A stretch of DNA of 64,000 nt from Anisakis pegreffii. Lineage: Eukaryota > Nematoda > Chromadorea > Rhabditida > Anisakidae. The translations under genes were made by a program, and so were the position numbers. The notes under the pieces were generated by a model, which saw nothing but the letters and a program-made list of their open reading frames with translations, made no database searches and was not told where the DNA came from. The stretch covers positions 62,001-126,000 of the forward strand of contig JAPYMA010003052.1 in assembly GCA_035041965.1 (NCBI GenBank), in the 5' to 3' direction. Shown here in pieces: positions 1-15,743 of this stretch. The number at the start of each line of letters is the position of its first letter. The first letter of the stretch is position 1.

Positions 1-3716
<3,716 letters not shown>

Positions 3717-5557
3717 ACAATACGCTGAAGGGATTGCGAAATTTACACCTGGAGAAATCCAGTTTATTTATTTATTCATTTGTTTCGCTGTTTGAGCATA
3801 TTCACACTGAACTAGCATATCAGAAACTAAAAATGTTTTCAAAATAATCAACTACGATGAGGTGATACAATTAAGTGTCAAAAACGATTACATTGTTTAA
3901 ATGTGACAATTACTGCTGCGGCTGTTACTGTGCTACTCATATCATATCTTAAGGATTGCGCTGTGGTTTTGATTTGTGAACTGATTTGATGTGATCATTT
4001 GAATTTGTGGTCATTCGCATTGTTCGTTTTAGTGTAGTTAATATCATTTTGATGAAACTCTTATTCGAATTGTAATAATATCATTTTACTATGGTTTTGC
4101 CTCAAGATTTAGCTTTTTTGATCATTGAACAATTAGGTGACAACTGAGGAAATATGTGAGATGTGAAAGAGAAAATGACCATTCGAAAATGCTGTCATGC
4201 TGTCGAAATCTTTGAATTCTTAAGATATTCCATTTCTGTTTCGTTCTTATTTTCATTCGTATGCTGATCGTGAAACTTCGTCTATTCTCTTTTTAGTCGA
4301 TCATATTCCTTGATGAGATTTACGATGTTTTATTTATTTATTTATTTTTGTTCACTTGATTAATTTGTTGATTGTATGTGTTCATTGGTCGAATCTGATT
4401 AATTACTGATTATTATCATCGCCAGATGAGTAATTCATTCGTTCGTTATTCATGAAAGTATCATTGTTAAGATGTGTGTATCATTTCGCAGTTGTTTGGA
4501 TGCGATTGATTCGTATTCGGTCAAATAAATGAATTTGAATCATACAAAGATTGTTTGATGATAACATTCTGTAATTCCAATTGAAAGTTTGCATTTGAAC
4601 GCGAAAAAGTGATGAGAGAAACGGGCGATTTGTGAAAGGTGTTTCACGGAATCAAGATGATTACAAAGCGATTTCTTAAGGTTAAACTCGATTTTAGCTT
4701 CGGATTATTTTACACATAATTGTTCACTGAAGGTTGATTGGTTGTGCCATTTCGATGCTGAATGGCGATCTCTGATTACTGATGCCTTAATGATGTCAAA
4801 ATCAGAGAGCATTGTCAAGTTTTCTGATGGAGGAACAAGCAGGAAAATCCATCGATACCGATTCGAACCGAACAAAATATTTCACCCATGGCATTACCGT
4901 TACTATAACAATTAGAGAACGAGCCAAATTTGATCATTTATCTGCTCTCACGACATCTGCATTCCCGTCTCATCGATTCAGCCAGTTGATTTGATCTCAT
5001 AAGCAAACCTAAACGCCCACCGAGAATATTTCAAATATCATCTAAAGAATGAACCCACATAACTGATGCTGACGTTGAACGCGTATATAAACGAACACTC
5101 ATGCGTAGGCGTTGATATGAAACTATGGGGCAGCCCGTATTGATATTACGTGGAAGCCGAAAGGCATAACAGTTACCATATCCTTCTTATCGCCCGTCAG
5201 CTGATTGATGTATGACGACAACTTTCAATATGCACTGAACCGACGAGTCAGAATATGGAATTTGCACGGCTCTGTAGAATCGTAGAAACTGAGAGAGCAA
5301 CGAAACAAAGTGCTCGCTCGGGTCTAGAGAGGTTTTACTGAGAATGTGAATATACATTCATATTTATATAACTCTGGGCAGTAAACGAACTCGGTTGAAG
5401 TGATCGATTTGAAAACGATGGCTTCTACGATGCGTACTTACTGCTGCCACAGCTTATTAGAGTGACTGATAAGGCATAGGAGAGATGAGAAATGAGGTTC
5501 ACTCATGAAAGATCGCGTAAGAGGGAGTCAAATGATTTTATGATAGGTAGGTAGTAA

Positions 5558-5584
5558 GATGATGATGATGACGATGATGATGAT
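5558..5584. repeat. GAT trinucleotide microsatellite
   Basis: A short run of GAT units interrupted once by GAC. It is simple-sequence DNA with no coding context. Confidence 0.75.
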
Positions 5585-5864
5585 AAAGCATGTACGTTGA
5601 TGGCCATAATGACAACAACAGCAAGCCGAAGGCCATAAGCAATAGTCATTGGCAGATATTTAGATGGCCATATACTCGGAGATAAGTAGAAGAGAGGAAG
5701 AAGTAATCATAAGATGGAAAATATATTGTCAATTGAAGACATGTGTTGGAGAAGAGACAGCAGCATCTGTGAGCAACGACGCATTTTATAACATCATTCA
5801 AGCAATGAGCGATTGATTCAATAAATGAATATATTTGACATAAATGGATTGCTGAAATGTTCAA

Positions 5865-5890
5865 CAGCAGCGGCAGCGGCAGCAGCAGCC
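5865..5890. repeat. GCN-type (CAG/CGG) microsatellite
   Basis: A GC-rich run of CAG, CGG and AGC units, conspicuous in AT-rich surroundings. No open reading frame with coding character crosses it. Confidence 0.7.
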
Positions 5891-6085
5891 TCAGGCGATG
5901 TGACTCAATTTCTCTGTAACCTTAACTGCATCTGAATGCTTTACCACTCTAGCTAACACCCGTCTATCTATCAGATCATACAAATATATGTCTCTGTGTT
6001 AGCTAACATGTTTGTTTGTGCCTTCTGGTCTCATCTAGCTGTGTTGTGTCTCTTTTGCGTGACGACTACAGCTTAACTCAGCCTC

Positions 6086-6115
6086 AATTTATCAAGCAAT
6101 ATCGCTTGATAAATT
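6086..6115. repeat. Perfect 12-bp hairpin
   Basis: AATTTATCAAGC at 6086-6097 and its exact reverse complement at 6104-6115 flank a six-base loop. No repeat family was recognised. It is too short to call a microRNA precursor. Confidence 0.6.
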
Positions 6116-7616
6116 CCAACTTGAATGCTTCTTCTAGTCGTTTTCTAGTTTCCTTCACCTCATCTGTATAGCCATAAACTATTTATATATTCATACGTAT
6201 GTATATTTTCAAGCACTTATGTAGTCATAACCCGCAATTTCTTGCTCTCGTTGTCTTCAGTCGTATCGTTTCTCAACGTCGAGCATCTGAATACCCATCA
6301 TCATCCTTTCAGCCAGTCAGTCAGTCATTCAGACATCCACAAGAAAATACATGCTCAGAAAGCACACCCAATCCATGAACAACGCATTCATTCAACTATG
6401 TCAATGAATCCGCATATATCAAGCCCAATTGTTGTATTCAGAAATTATACACATTACAATCCATCATTTGCCCTTTATGGATATTTTCTTCGTTGATATC
6501 TTTCATCTCAATTATCCATCTTTCGGTTTGTTTTTCTTGTTGCTGATATAACTGCATATTCCATCGTGATTACTTCGTGTTATTCTTCGCATTATTATGC
6601 CTCTTTTATATTTCCGAGCATATATTATAATTATTGTGTACGACCTGAACGTTAATAAATTTATTTCGATTATATCGTTCACATAATGTTGGATATCGTG
6701 CCTATTGCATGAATATATTATTACATGAAAAACATAAAAATTTATTACATTTGTATCAGTCGAACGCATGACGTTTATCATTGGATGTTTGCGCATTTGT
6801 CATGAAATCTTCGCTCGTTCACTTCAGTACCCAGTATTCCTAGTTCCACGAATCCATCTATCCATATTCAGACACTCAATGACACGCATATAATTCAGTC
6901 AGCAGTATCATATACTACCTGTTTTTTCTTAATTTATGATAGATTTCTATTGTACTGATTGTCGAGTAACTAACCTTCAACTTTGATTCTTTAACCTGAA
7001 CATCAGCTAACGAAATCGTTTGACCATCGGAGTGTTACTTCACTTTTTGAATAGATCATGAACATTCACCTGTTATCGATGTTACGATCCAACAATGTGT
7101 ATCTAGATGTGCCCGATGGGTTATGAGCCAGGCTCACTATCAGTATGATTTCACATAATTAGGAACTTCCATTGTCATAAATGTTTCACTGATCTACCCC
7201 ATTGTCATAGTATCACCCTCACTCATTACTTATTGGATTGATTTTCCACTTATACCTTCAGCTTGGCAGACATGGAAATGCGGAAGTTATGAAAGAATTA
7301 TTTTAAACCTTAAAAGTCGATGAATCCGGCTGCTTATATGAGCGACAAGTTATGGATGGAGTGAGTATCTGTTTGAGGGTGAATCGATATTTCCAATTGA
7401 AATAATCCATGAAACATTATTCACAACATCACATTGCTGCATCGGTTTCTAGGCTATAGGCTGTACTCATACACATTCTTAACGCTTGATGTTTTGTGCA
7501 TACGTCATGTTTCCTTTGGTAAATATACATTATTCCATGCAGTTTCTAGCAGATTACCGGATATTTTAATGAGACAATCAAACGTATATGAGTTATGTAC
7601 CATCAACTACTGTATC

Positions 7617-9044
7617 ACTATAGATCGATGCGTACATTACTATAGCTCTATATGGGTTACCATCTTCAAGCTACCGGTATCCTCAGGTTTACCCAGTAAC
7701 ATATGAATTTTTCTACACCGTTCGATTCCTCAGAACCTCTAGATTCAGAATATCATATATTTTGCTGAGCAATTTTGCTTACTTGAAGAGATATAGTTAT
7801 TTTCTTAAACAAATCTCAAATAGCGCAGTCGCGCTCATTCATATACATTGTATCAATATAGATCAATGCATACATTACTATAGCTCTATATGGGTTACCA
7901 TCTTCAAGCTACCGGTATCCTCAGGTTTACCCAGTAACATATGAATTTTTCTACACCGTTCGATTCCTCAGAACCTCTAGATTCAGAATATCATATATTT
8001 TGCTGAGCAATTTTGCTTACTTGAAGAGATATAGTTATTTTCTTAAACATATCTCAAATAGCGCAGTCGCGCTCATTCATATACATTGTATGACTATAGA
8101 TCAATGCATACATTACTATAGCTCTATATGGGTTACCATCTTCAAGCTACCGGTATCCTCAGGTTTACCCAGTAACATATGAATTTTTCTACACCGTTCG
8201 ATTCCTCAGAACCTCTAGATTCAGAATATCATATATTTTGCTGAGCAATTTTGCTTACTTGAAGAGATATAGTTATTTTCTTAAACATATCTCAAATAGC
8301 GCAGTCGCGCTCATTCATATACATTGTATGACTATAGATCAATGCATACATTACTATAGCTCTATATGGGTTACCATCTTCAAGCTACCGGTATCCTCAG
8401 GTTTACCCAGTAACATATGAATTTTTCTACACCGTTCGATTCCTCAGAACCTCTAGATTCAGAATATCATATATTTTGCTGAGCAATTTTGCTTACTTGA
8501 AGAGATATAGTTATTTTCTTAAACATATCTCAAATAGCGCAGTCGCGCTCATTCATATACATTGTATGACTATAGATCAATGCATACATTACTATAGCTC
8601 TATATGGGTTACCATCTTCAAGCTACCGGTATCCTCAGGTTTACCCAGTAACATATGAATTTTTCTACACCGTTCGATTCCTCAGAACCTCTAGATTCAG
8701 AATATCATATATTTTGCTGAGCAATTTTGCTTACTTGAAGAGATATAGTTATTTTCTTAAACATATCTCAAATAGCGCAGTCGCGCTCATTCATATACAT
8801 TGTATGACTATAGATCAATGCATACATTACTATAGCTCTATATGGGTTACCATCTTCAAGCTACCGGTATCCTCAGGTTTGCCCAGTAACATATGAATTT
8901 TTCTACACCATTCGATTCCTCAGAACCTCTAGATTCAGAATATCATATATTTTGCTGAGCAATTTTGCTTACTTGAAGAGATATAGCTATTTTCTTAAAG
9001 CTATCTCAACTAGCGCAGTGGCCTTGGTTCATGTACATTGTATT
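7617..9044. repeat. Tandem satellite, six copies of a 238-bp unit
   Basis: Successive copies begin about every 238 bases with a segment containing TATAGATC, GATGCGTACATTAC or AATGCATACATTAC, and GCTCTATATGGGTTACC. The four central registers give the same 60-codon open frame at 8000, 8238, 8476 and 8714. The copy at 7762 carries a few changes, and the outer edges diverge most. The period is not a multiple of three, so the frame shifts in each unit and cannot be read through. This is non-coding satellite DNA, recently amplified or homogenised. I recognise no published family. Confidence 0.92.
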
Positions 9045-12000
9045 GTGATATAGTTGGTTTTTTAGTCCGTTATCACCATTATATTATGCAATATCTTAAT
9101 TACAGTTTATCCTCAGTGGTATTGCAATTATCAGCGGTGTTATTGTCATCATTATACATAATTCGATGTATCTTACTCCTTAAGGATATTCTTTAAACAT
9201 TGTTGTGATGATTCTCGGCATCCTTCTCGTTAAATGTGATTGCATGTTATTGCTTATAAGGTCGTTTACGTCAATGAACATTACTCTGATGAATCAATTG
9301 AAGTTTGGTGCTGATCTCTGAGCATAACATTTATATACTAAGAATATTCGAACAAGTGCAACTGAACATTACATTTGTATGCTATACGAACGCAAAATTG
9401 TGTTCGTTTGAATTGTCCATCTGCGTCATCCGTTCATTTACTCATATGGTTACATCAGCGGATACGACGATGTACTTGTGGAATGTGTTCCTCAGCACAC
9501 ATTTACGTACACGCAGTTTAGCGATCCTCGTCGTTAGCCTTATTAGGAATTCAATTGATTTCGTTCGAATTCAGACAGCACATTGATGATGCCCAGCAAA
9601 AACCCATCGAAATGTCAGCATCAACGTACATCTGCGATCTTGATGGAAGGTATTTTCCCTAATGCTCAGTCGATTCAGCTGGTTTTAATTAGCTGGGTGA
9701 AACTATACGAAAATCGATCACAGAGAAGGAATATTCTATTTTCTTTGGAATGACTTCATTTGAAATTCTCCGCATTAATTATTGCAGTCATTGTCATCAG
9801 TCATCAGTCATATTCATTTATTCGTTTATTTTATTTTTCTTCCTCATTCCTACTGGACGTTGATCCATCCGCTCAAGCCTAAGCTCAATTAAGCCCTAAA
9901 CGATGGAACGCATTTGAGTGCAGTTAACGGGTTCTCGGATAGGATTAACGACAAGTACTGGACTTGAAATCGCAGAGATTAAAGGAAAATCCATTAGTTG
10001 ATTGTTTCACTGAGCTATGGCTGAGTGATGCTTCAAACGACTTGCCCATAAATTTTGTTTATTCAATTCAAAATGATATCATCATTATTGTTTAGATTGC
10101 GATCCTCTTATGTGCAAAAAAAAGAAATTCTGCTCTAACAACAACTTTCTGTTAAACTTTCTATGAAACGAAGAAGCCTTATCGTTTTGTTCAGTCGGAT
10201 GCGTCGTTTCTGTCAGATTTGTCAGTCTCGTAGTTTACTAAGTACATGCTTTCCGATGACCAGTAATCACATGATAATTATTGCATTTCTTCGTCATTCG
10301 TACGCTCACTTCAGTAATTGGCTCTGAAGCTTTCCGTTATCGCACACCATTGGCAATTGCATCAAACACAATCACGCTCATCGTGAGTTCCTCGGATCTC
10401 ATTCTTCATATTGTTCATTCAATGAATATCTAATCATTCATTCATTTCACTCATTATAATGCATTCATTTATAATATTGTCGTCACCCAATTGCACGAAT
10501 CTAATTTAAACTTATTCACTCACTTGCCAACACGCCAGGTGTTGGGTTAAACTCAATTAACTCTCTTTCGGTTTCAAAAGTGACTGCTGACATAGTTGTT
10601 TGGATGTGCTTCATTCGGATGACTGAATTTTGCAGCAGATGATTCGATATTAAATAATGACAAGGTGATTAAACGCGAGTGTATCGCTTGAAGCTCTATG
10701 AACATGCAATTAGTTACAATGCAATAGGTTGCGTGAATAGACATAATTAAATGCAGTATTGGTTTCATCGTTTATAAATAAGAATTCGAAATCTCATATC
10801 ATTTAATTATTGACATTAATAAAGATGACAAAATGAACCTGAAAAATCTTGGAAAGTGAGGGAGATTGAATGGGATTTTTGTATGAGCTAGTGAAGTAAC
10901 GAAATCAAATATGTGACATATGCTAATGATAGTGAAAAAATTGAGCCTTTTCAAGACGTATCATTTGTTCTCTTTTAGAGTCAAATGTTTATATCAACAG
11001 GTTAGTGAGTGGGTTTATTTGAAGAATTACCATTCAAATTGGTCGTCTAAACTTATATACGTGACAATCTCCCATTACTTTCGAGTTTCTGAAGTTGGAT
11101 TCGAGAGAGTCACTTCGTTTAATTGATTCCCTCTGGGCGTTTGCTTAAGAATGAACGTCGTCGATTGAAAGTACAAAAAGTGGCTCGCAGCTGCATATTC
11201 CGTCAACATTTCGCTCCATTAATGAATAAATGAGTAAACTCACGAATGACGACATTTCGAACATTGGACGTTGATTTCTGAGCAATAAATTTCCTTTCCA
11301 ATTTGTTGCTTAAAACACTGATATATACCGACGTTAGTTTATAAAGTAAATTTTGAAATTTTCATCAATGTAATACCTTTATTCATTGAAAATCGCATGA
11401 ATATTTATTCATTCGCTTTGCCGTTGCCATATGCTGCTGCCTAGCCATGCCCACAACATTCATTTTGTAATCAGATGATTTTCGAGCATTTTTTACTGCA
11501 TTTTTGTTCATGAATGAATACTAATTACATTTGATATTGAGTGTACCTAGTCAACGGTAACGCTTAGATCTGCACTCAAATTCATATTCTTCGTGATCGA
11601 ATGCATCGATCATATCAGTATGTGCTTGAATCTTCAAACATTCAATCCAGAACCATTACCACATACTATGCGTATTCTTGCGGACTCATGAGAACTACTT
11701 TTATTTGTATAGCTCAGTAATTGTAAGCTCAAACAAAGAATCTTCTCCATAAAGATAAAGCGAATCGAAATATAATATTCTGCCTTTGCACACTTCACGA
11801 ACTTTTGCAAAATTCATGAACTGAAGACTATTAAAACGGTTCAGTGAAGAGTGCAACGGCTCTTTCTGAGAATCCGTTTGAATTGAATTTAGAACATAAG
11901 GCAAGATAGCCTTCTTCTTATCTTCGTTGATTGCTTAACGACTTGTGATTGTTTGTTCGAGCATTCTCAAACACATTCACGGAATAATGCATTGATAATA

Positions 12001-13006
12001 GCAATGAAAATCTATTATTTTCTCTTATCTCATCAATGCAGTTTCGAACATTCATTCAACTGAGCTCATTCATTCACTTGCATTGACTCAAGTCTGCCCT
12101 TTATCGTGGCTATTATCTATTGTTTAATCCCAGTGGCCTAAGTCTCAGAACTGAGTGAAATCTGCGTACATTCTTGTGTTCAACCTTATCGATAAGTGCA
12201 TATTGAACGTGAGCAAATGCCTCCTGTTGTGCTCGTTCTCATCTGAAGTTATTATTTGCCTTCTAGAACAGTCAGTTGCTTTTGAGAATAAACGTATAGC
12301 TTGGCCCTTAGATAAACAGTTGCTTTTGGGAATAACTGTTTATGTAAGGGCCTAACTATATGTTTGCTCAGGTGTAGGATTTCGCCTGGATATTTGGCCG
12401 AATACGAATTTTGAGCTAGAGATCTAACGTAATCCTAAGGCTTATAAAAGCTCGCGCCATGAAAATTTTGAAAAAATAGATGAGTTGCAAAGTTGTCAGA
12501 GTAGTTAAACTTTGTTAGCGTTGAACAGTGAATGATCTGAGTGAGCATAGTAGTTTGCTGAGTAATCCACTTGATCGACAACGATCAGTTTCAAGCCTTA
12601 CATGAGTGCGATGAGAATAGTTACTACTAAACGGAATGAACATAGGTCTACAGAAGATTTTATAAGATTCTATTGTATTGCTTGAATATCCTGCATAGCA
12701 ATTGTAGTATTTCCGTGCATTCTTTATCAATATTAAATGTGGATTATTTTTCTGCATCCATACAACTTTAAGTAAACAATTCTAACAATTTTAATAACGA
12801 TAAGTATCGGATGCTGAATTTCGAACAGTTTTCATAAATTCTTCATGAAAAAAAAGCTGCAACGAATTCGATCTTCTGTTACAGTCTAGTGTTGTGATTG
12901 TGTTCTCGTACACATCTTTTATAGTAGTTTGTCGGGTTTCGGCATTTATTTAAAATATCACTGGGTAATATTGTAGAAACACAAAGGATTACTAGCATAC
13001 AAACTC
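9045..13006. other. Gene-poor intergenic DNA
   Basis: No exon series or conserved domain is visible on either strand. Open frames are short and of uneven composition. The only structured element found is the imperfect hairpin at 12291-12365. Confidence 0.55.
12291..12365. repeat. 75-nt imperfect hairpin
   Basis: Arms of about 31 bases (12291-12321 and 12334-12365) pair with a few mismatches around a 12-base loop. The left part of the loop, GTTGCTTTTGGGAATAA, is a near copy of sequence about 45 bases upstream, so a local duplication is involved. The size suits a microRNA precursor or a small fold-back element; the sequence alone cannot decide. Confidence 0.6.
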
Positions 13007-13290
13007 AAAAGAATACGGTGATCATCCAAACAGTACATGCGAAAGTTCCATCATAATTTCATCATGTGAATCAATAAGTCAGTATAAGGTGATCTCACAA
13101 TCACAAACAGATAAGATGATCATCCAACAGTACATAAAATGTTCCATTTCATCATGCGTATCTTATATCGTAATACATCCATCTATCTTATACGTAAACA
13201 GCTAATGTACAAAGCAAAAGCTTGATTCATAGAGCACTTCTGTTCATAGATCACTTTTGTGCCCCTGACGAATCGTATCGTTCGCGCTCC
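13007..13290 (-). repeat. Dispersed repeat, copy 1 (inverted relative to copy at 50488-50805)
   Basis: The reverse complement matches 50488-50805 over most of its length. Shared blocks include GCGCGAACGATACGAT, TTTGCTTTGTACAT, ACGTATAAGAT, GATGATCATCTTAT and TTATTGATTCACAT. The copies differ by substitutions and small indels. The 13 kb copy also shows a GC-rich segment next to it (13290-13400) that the other lacks. No terminal repeats or target-site duplication were found, so its class is unknown. Confidence 0.7.
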
Positions 13291-13897
13291 GTCGCGACGT
13301 CGGGTTTCTTCGCATTTTTCTTTCCGCTTGTCCGCGCCTTCACAACCTATCGAAGTTTCCTTCACTTTTTGCCGTGTGAGCGAACTAGTTCCATAAACCA
13401 ACAGTTGAAAGACTGAATGAGATTAGAATCCGAAATGATTTCAATGGAATGATTATTTTCACTCAAATTTTAGCTGAAAATAAGGAATCTTATCGTATTT
13501 GCGTGCATAGTCAGCACATATATATATTGTTTAGTCCAGTGTGTGGTACTCATGCATTGCATGCATGTTTGTGGTATTGCACACACGTCATTGGATACGT
13601 CAATAGAATGGAGACGACAGTCGGAAGGTTTCAATTTTCTACTCAGTGGATTTGAATTGCAATCTCAAGGATCTGATGATGTTCGAAAATGAGATCTGGA
13701 GCATTTGAGCACATGCATATGCTCACTTTCGTTATCTGAATCCAGTAAAATAATGTGTTTGAAGCGATAAACCGTTAATTTTGAATGGATTATAATGCTG
13801 ATGAAAATGATGAGAGCGTTTTGGGATGTGGATGGATGTATGATCACTGAATCTTTGGCTGCATATATTGTTAAGCGCCAACAACATCAATAACAAG

Positions 13898-14083
13898 TTT
13901 TTTTTATTGATCCTTGGGACGGCATGACTCCCGCCGAGCCAATCCTTATTCAGTGTGTTTACGCTAGGAACCGATAGCGATGAGGCTTTCCATTGATGCA
14001 GGCGGCTGTCAATTAACGCTGATGAATTTGTTTCGTTTGTTGTTGTCGCTCGGCATTGAGTCTGTTTTTTTTTATTAATCCAC
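13898..14083. repeat. GC-rich segment bounded by T-run direct repeats
   Basis: A segment of about 160 bp, clearly richer in GC than its surroundings, lies between two near-identical direct repeats of the form GT(8-9)ATT(G/A)ATCC at about 13897-13913 and 14064-14081. Inside it, GCCGAGC at 13933-13939 can pair with GCTCGGC at 14048-14054. Direct repeats of this kind would fit a target-site duplication around a retroposed RNA. On the plus strand the second T-run could also act as a polymerase III terminator. No RNA family was recognised. Confidence 0.4.
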
Positions 14084-14392
14084 ATGATTTCCTCATATTA
14101 TTTGTGCTCACATCATTATTTGTATTGCATTCAGACTCAGAATCTATGTTCGGTTGTTCGATTGTTTGGGTTAACGACGTTAATTATGAAGTAATATCGG
14201 TGTAGAAGTATGTGTAGCAATATAGCAATAAGTATGTGATACTAACATTATATTATATCTGTTGAAAACTTAATATGCATCTAAAGTAGTTTGTTGACTT
14301 GGTAAAAGGCTTGATGCTTGAAAGACGTTTGAGTGACTTGTTGATGTTTAATGCACTTTTACATATTGCAATAAATTTGTGTTCCGCTAAAG

Positions 14393-15203
14393 CAGTGGTT
14401 ATCACGTTCGGGTGATCCATTACTCCTTTTGAAGATATGGCAGAGCTTCTCCCACCCCGACACACAAGTTACCCAAAACGGGTAATTTCACCTCCTGTGA
14501 GGATCAGTGTCCTAGACTATTGTGTTGTTCATTACTGCAGTCGATTATGATTGCATGAAAAGCTATTGTCTGTGACACGTTCACTACAAATTGATTCAGA
14601 TAGATTCTCATTCTTTTCAGACGTGTTGTATTCACTCTCATAGCTATCACATGCGAATACCATTCTCTTCATGAGTTTTTCTCATTCACTTCGTTTCACT
14701 TCAATTCACAGTTCAAATCAGTTTCTTATTCTGTAGCATATACTATTTACTGGATACGTTGACGAGTGTTGACAGCCGAAATCAACAATACAGCAATCGA
14801 ATATTATTGTTCAACAACGTTCGAGAGTCAAATGATCAATTATAGAGTGTATCTGATAGAATGAGAATTTGACTTTGATTGTTGAATGAAATGAATGAGA
14901 AATTAGCAGAAGAGAACACTTTTGGTGATAAAAGTTATGACAGCGATTACAACAGCAAGGAAAAGAATGAAAACCCTGTTAGGCGCGGACAAGCTAATGA
15001 TACTCAGAAAATTGGGGAATGAAAAGTGTTACCATCAACTAACCGCATTTACGTATATATCCGAGTTAAAAAGCATCATTACAATGGCGGTCTATCATAA
15101 CATAACAACTGCACGAAATACTAATTTCCCGACCCCCTCCATTACCCTTTGACACCACCAAATTACTCAACATGGGTAATTTCATCCCCTATGAGAACCA
15201 CTG
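14393..15203 (+). mobile_element. hAT-like MITE, copy A
   Basis: This non-autonomous DNA transposon is about 811 bp long. Its ends are CAGTGGTT(A/C)TCAC and the inverted TGAGAACCACTG, a terminus typical of hAT/Charlie-type elements. It is flanked by a perfect 8-bp target-site duplication, CGCTAAAG, at 14385-14392 and 15204-15211. Subterminal palindromes of the type TTACCC...GGGTAAT lie near both ends. There is no transposase frame. It shares its whole layout with the copies at 21834-22563 (inverted) and 56584-57352. Confidence 0.93.
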
Positions 15204-15734
15204 CGCTAAAGCGGTATCTCAGCAATGTGTTTATACTTCTCGAGAAAAAAATGCTGCGCTAGGTACACTGGCAAAATGCTAGCAATTTCCGCACTTAACT
15301 TATTGGATCATAAGTAATTTATGATGTAAAATGAAGATATTTTCACATTTATTCAGCTTATGGAATTTCAATTACTTTCGCTAGAAATACCCAATAGTTT
15401 CACCAGCAGAAGTTGTGAAAACACACGGTAAACATTCATACGTAATGGAATCTAATCAGTGCGTATTGTTACCAGAGACGAAGAACATCGTTTTGTGAAT
15501 AAATCATAAACAATCTCCAAATGAGCGGCTGTGTTTCGGGCACACATACCTGAGAATAACATTTGCTTCATTCGTTTGCTTATACGAAATCGTCATTCGT
15601 TTACTTATACGAAATCATTTCTTAATGCTGACGCATCTTATAAACCAGTGTTTCTCACCTAAATCCAACGATAATACGTTCAACATTTCGAGCATTCTTG
15701 CTTCGCTATCAATAAATCTATTCAGTGATCAATT

Positions 15735-15741
15735 TTCAGCA
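15735..15741 (+). promoter_or_regulatory. Probable spliced-leader acceptor of egl-3
   Basis: An AATTTTCAG acceptor ends about three to four bases before the egl-3 ATG at 15744, and no upstream exon is evident. In nematodes this arrangement marks an SL trans-splice site. The call is inferred from position and consensus only. Confidence 0.55.
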
Positions 15742-15743
15742 TA

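Larger units (their letters stand above)
3717..7616. other. Gene-poor intergenic DNA
   Basis: No reading frame here has coding character or a recognisable domain. Visible content is AT-rich DNA with scattered short repeats of the ATGAATG/CATTCATT type, a GAT microsatellite near 5558-5584, a GCN-type repeat near 5865-5890 and a short perfect hairpin at 6086-6115. The beginning presumably includes the sec-23 3' UTR, but no clear polyadenylation site was assigned. Confidence 0.6.

Noticed and set aside
7434..8896. Repeated 60- to 90-codon frames
   Set aside because: They are the same phase of a 238-bp satellite unit and are interrupted in each unit. They have no coding character.
7617..9044. 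CRISPR-like spacing
   Set aside because: Units are contiguous and identical with no variable spacers, and the genome is eukaryotic.
13732..14085. 117-codon minus-strand frame
   Set aside because: It crosses the GC-rich island and both oligo-T direct repeats (giving poly-Lys codons), so it is more likely a by-product of that insertion.
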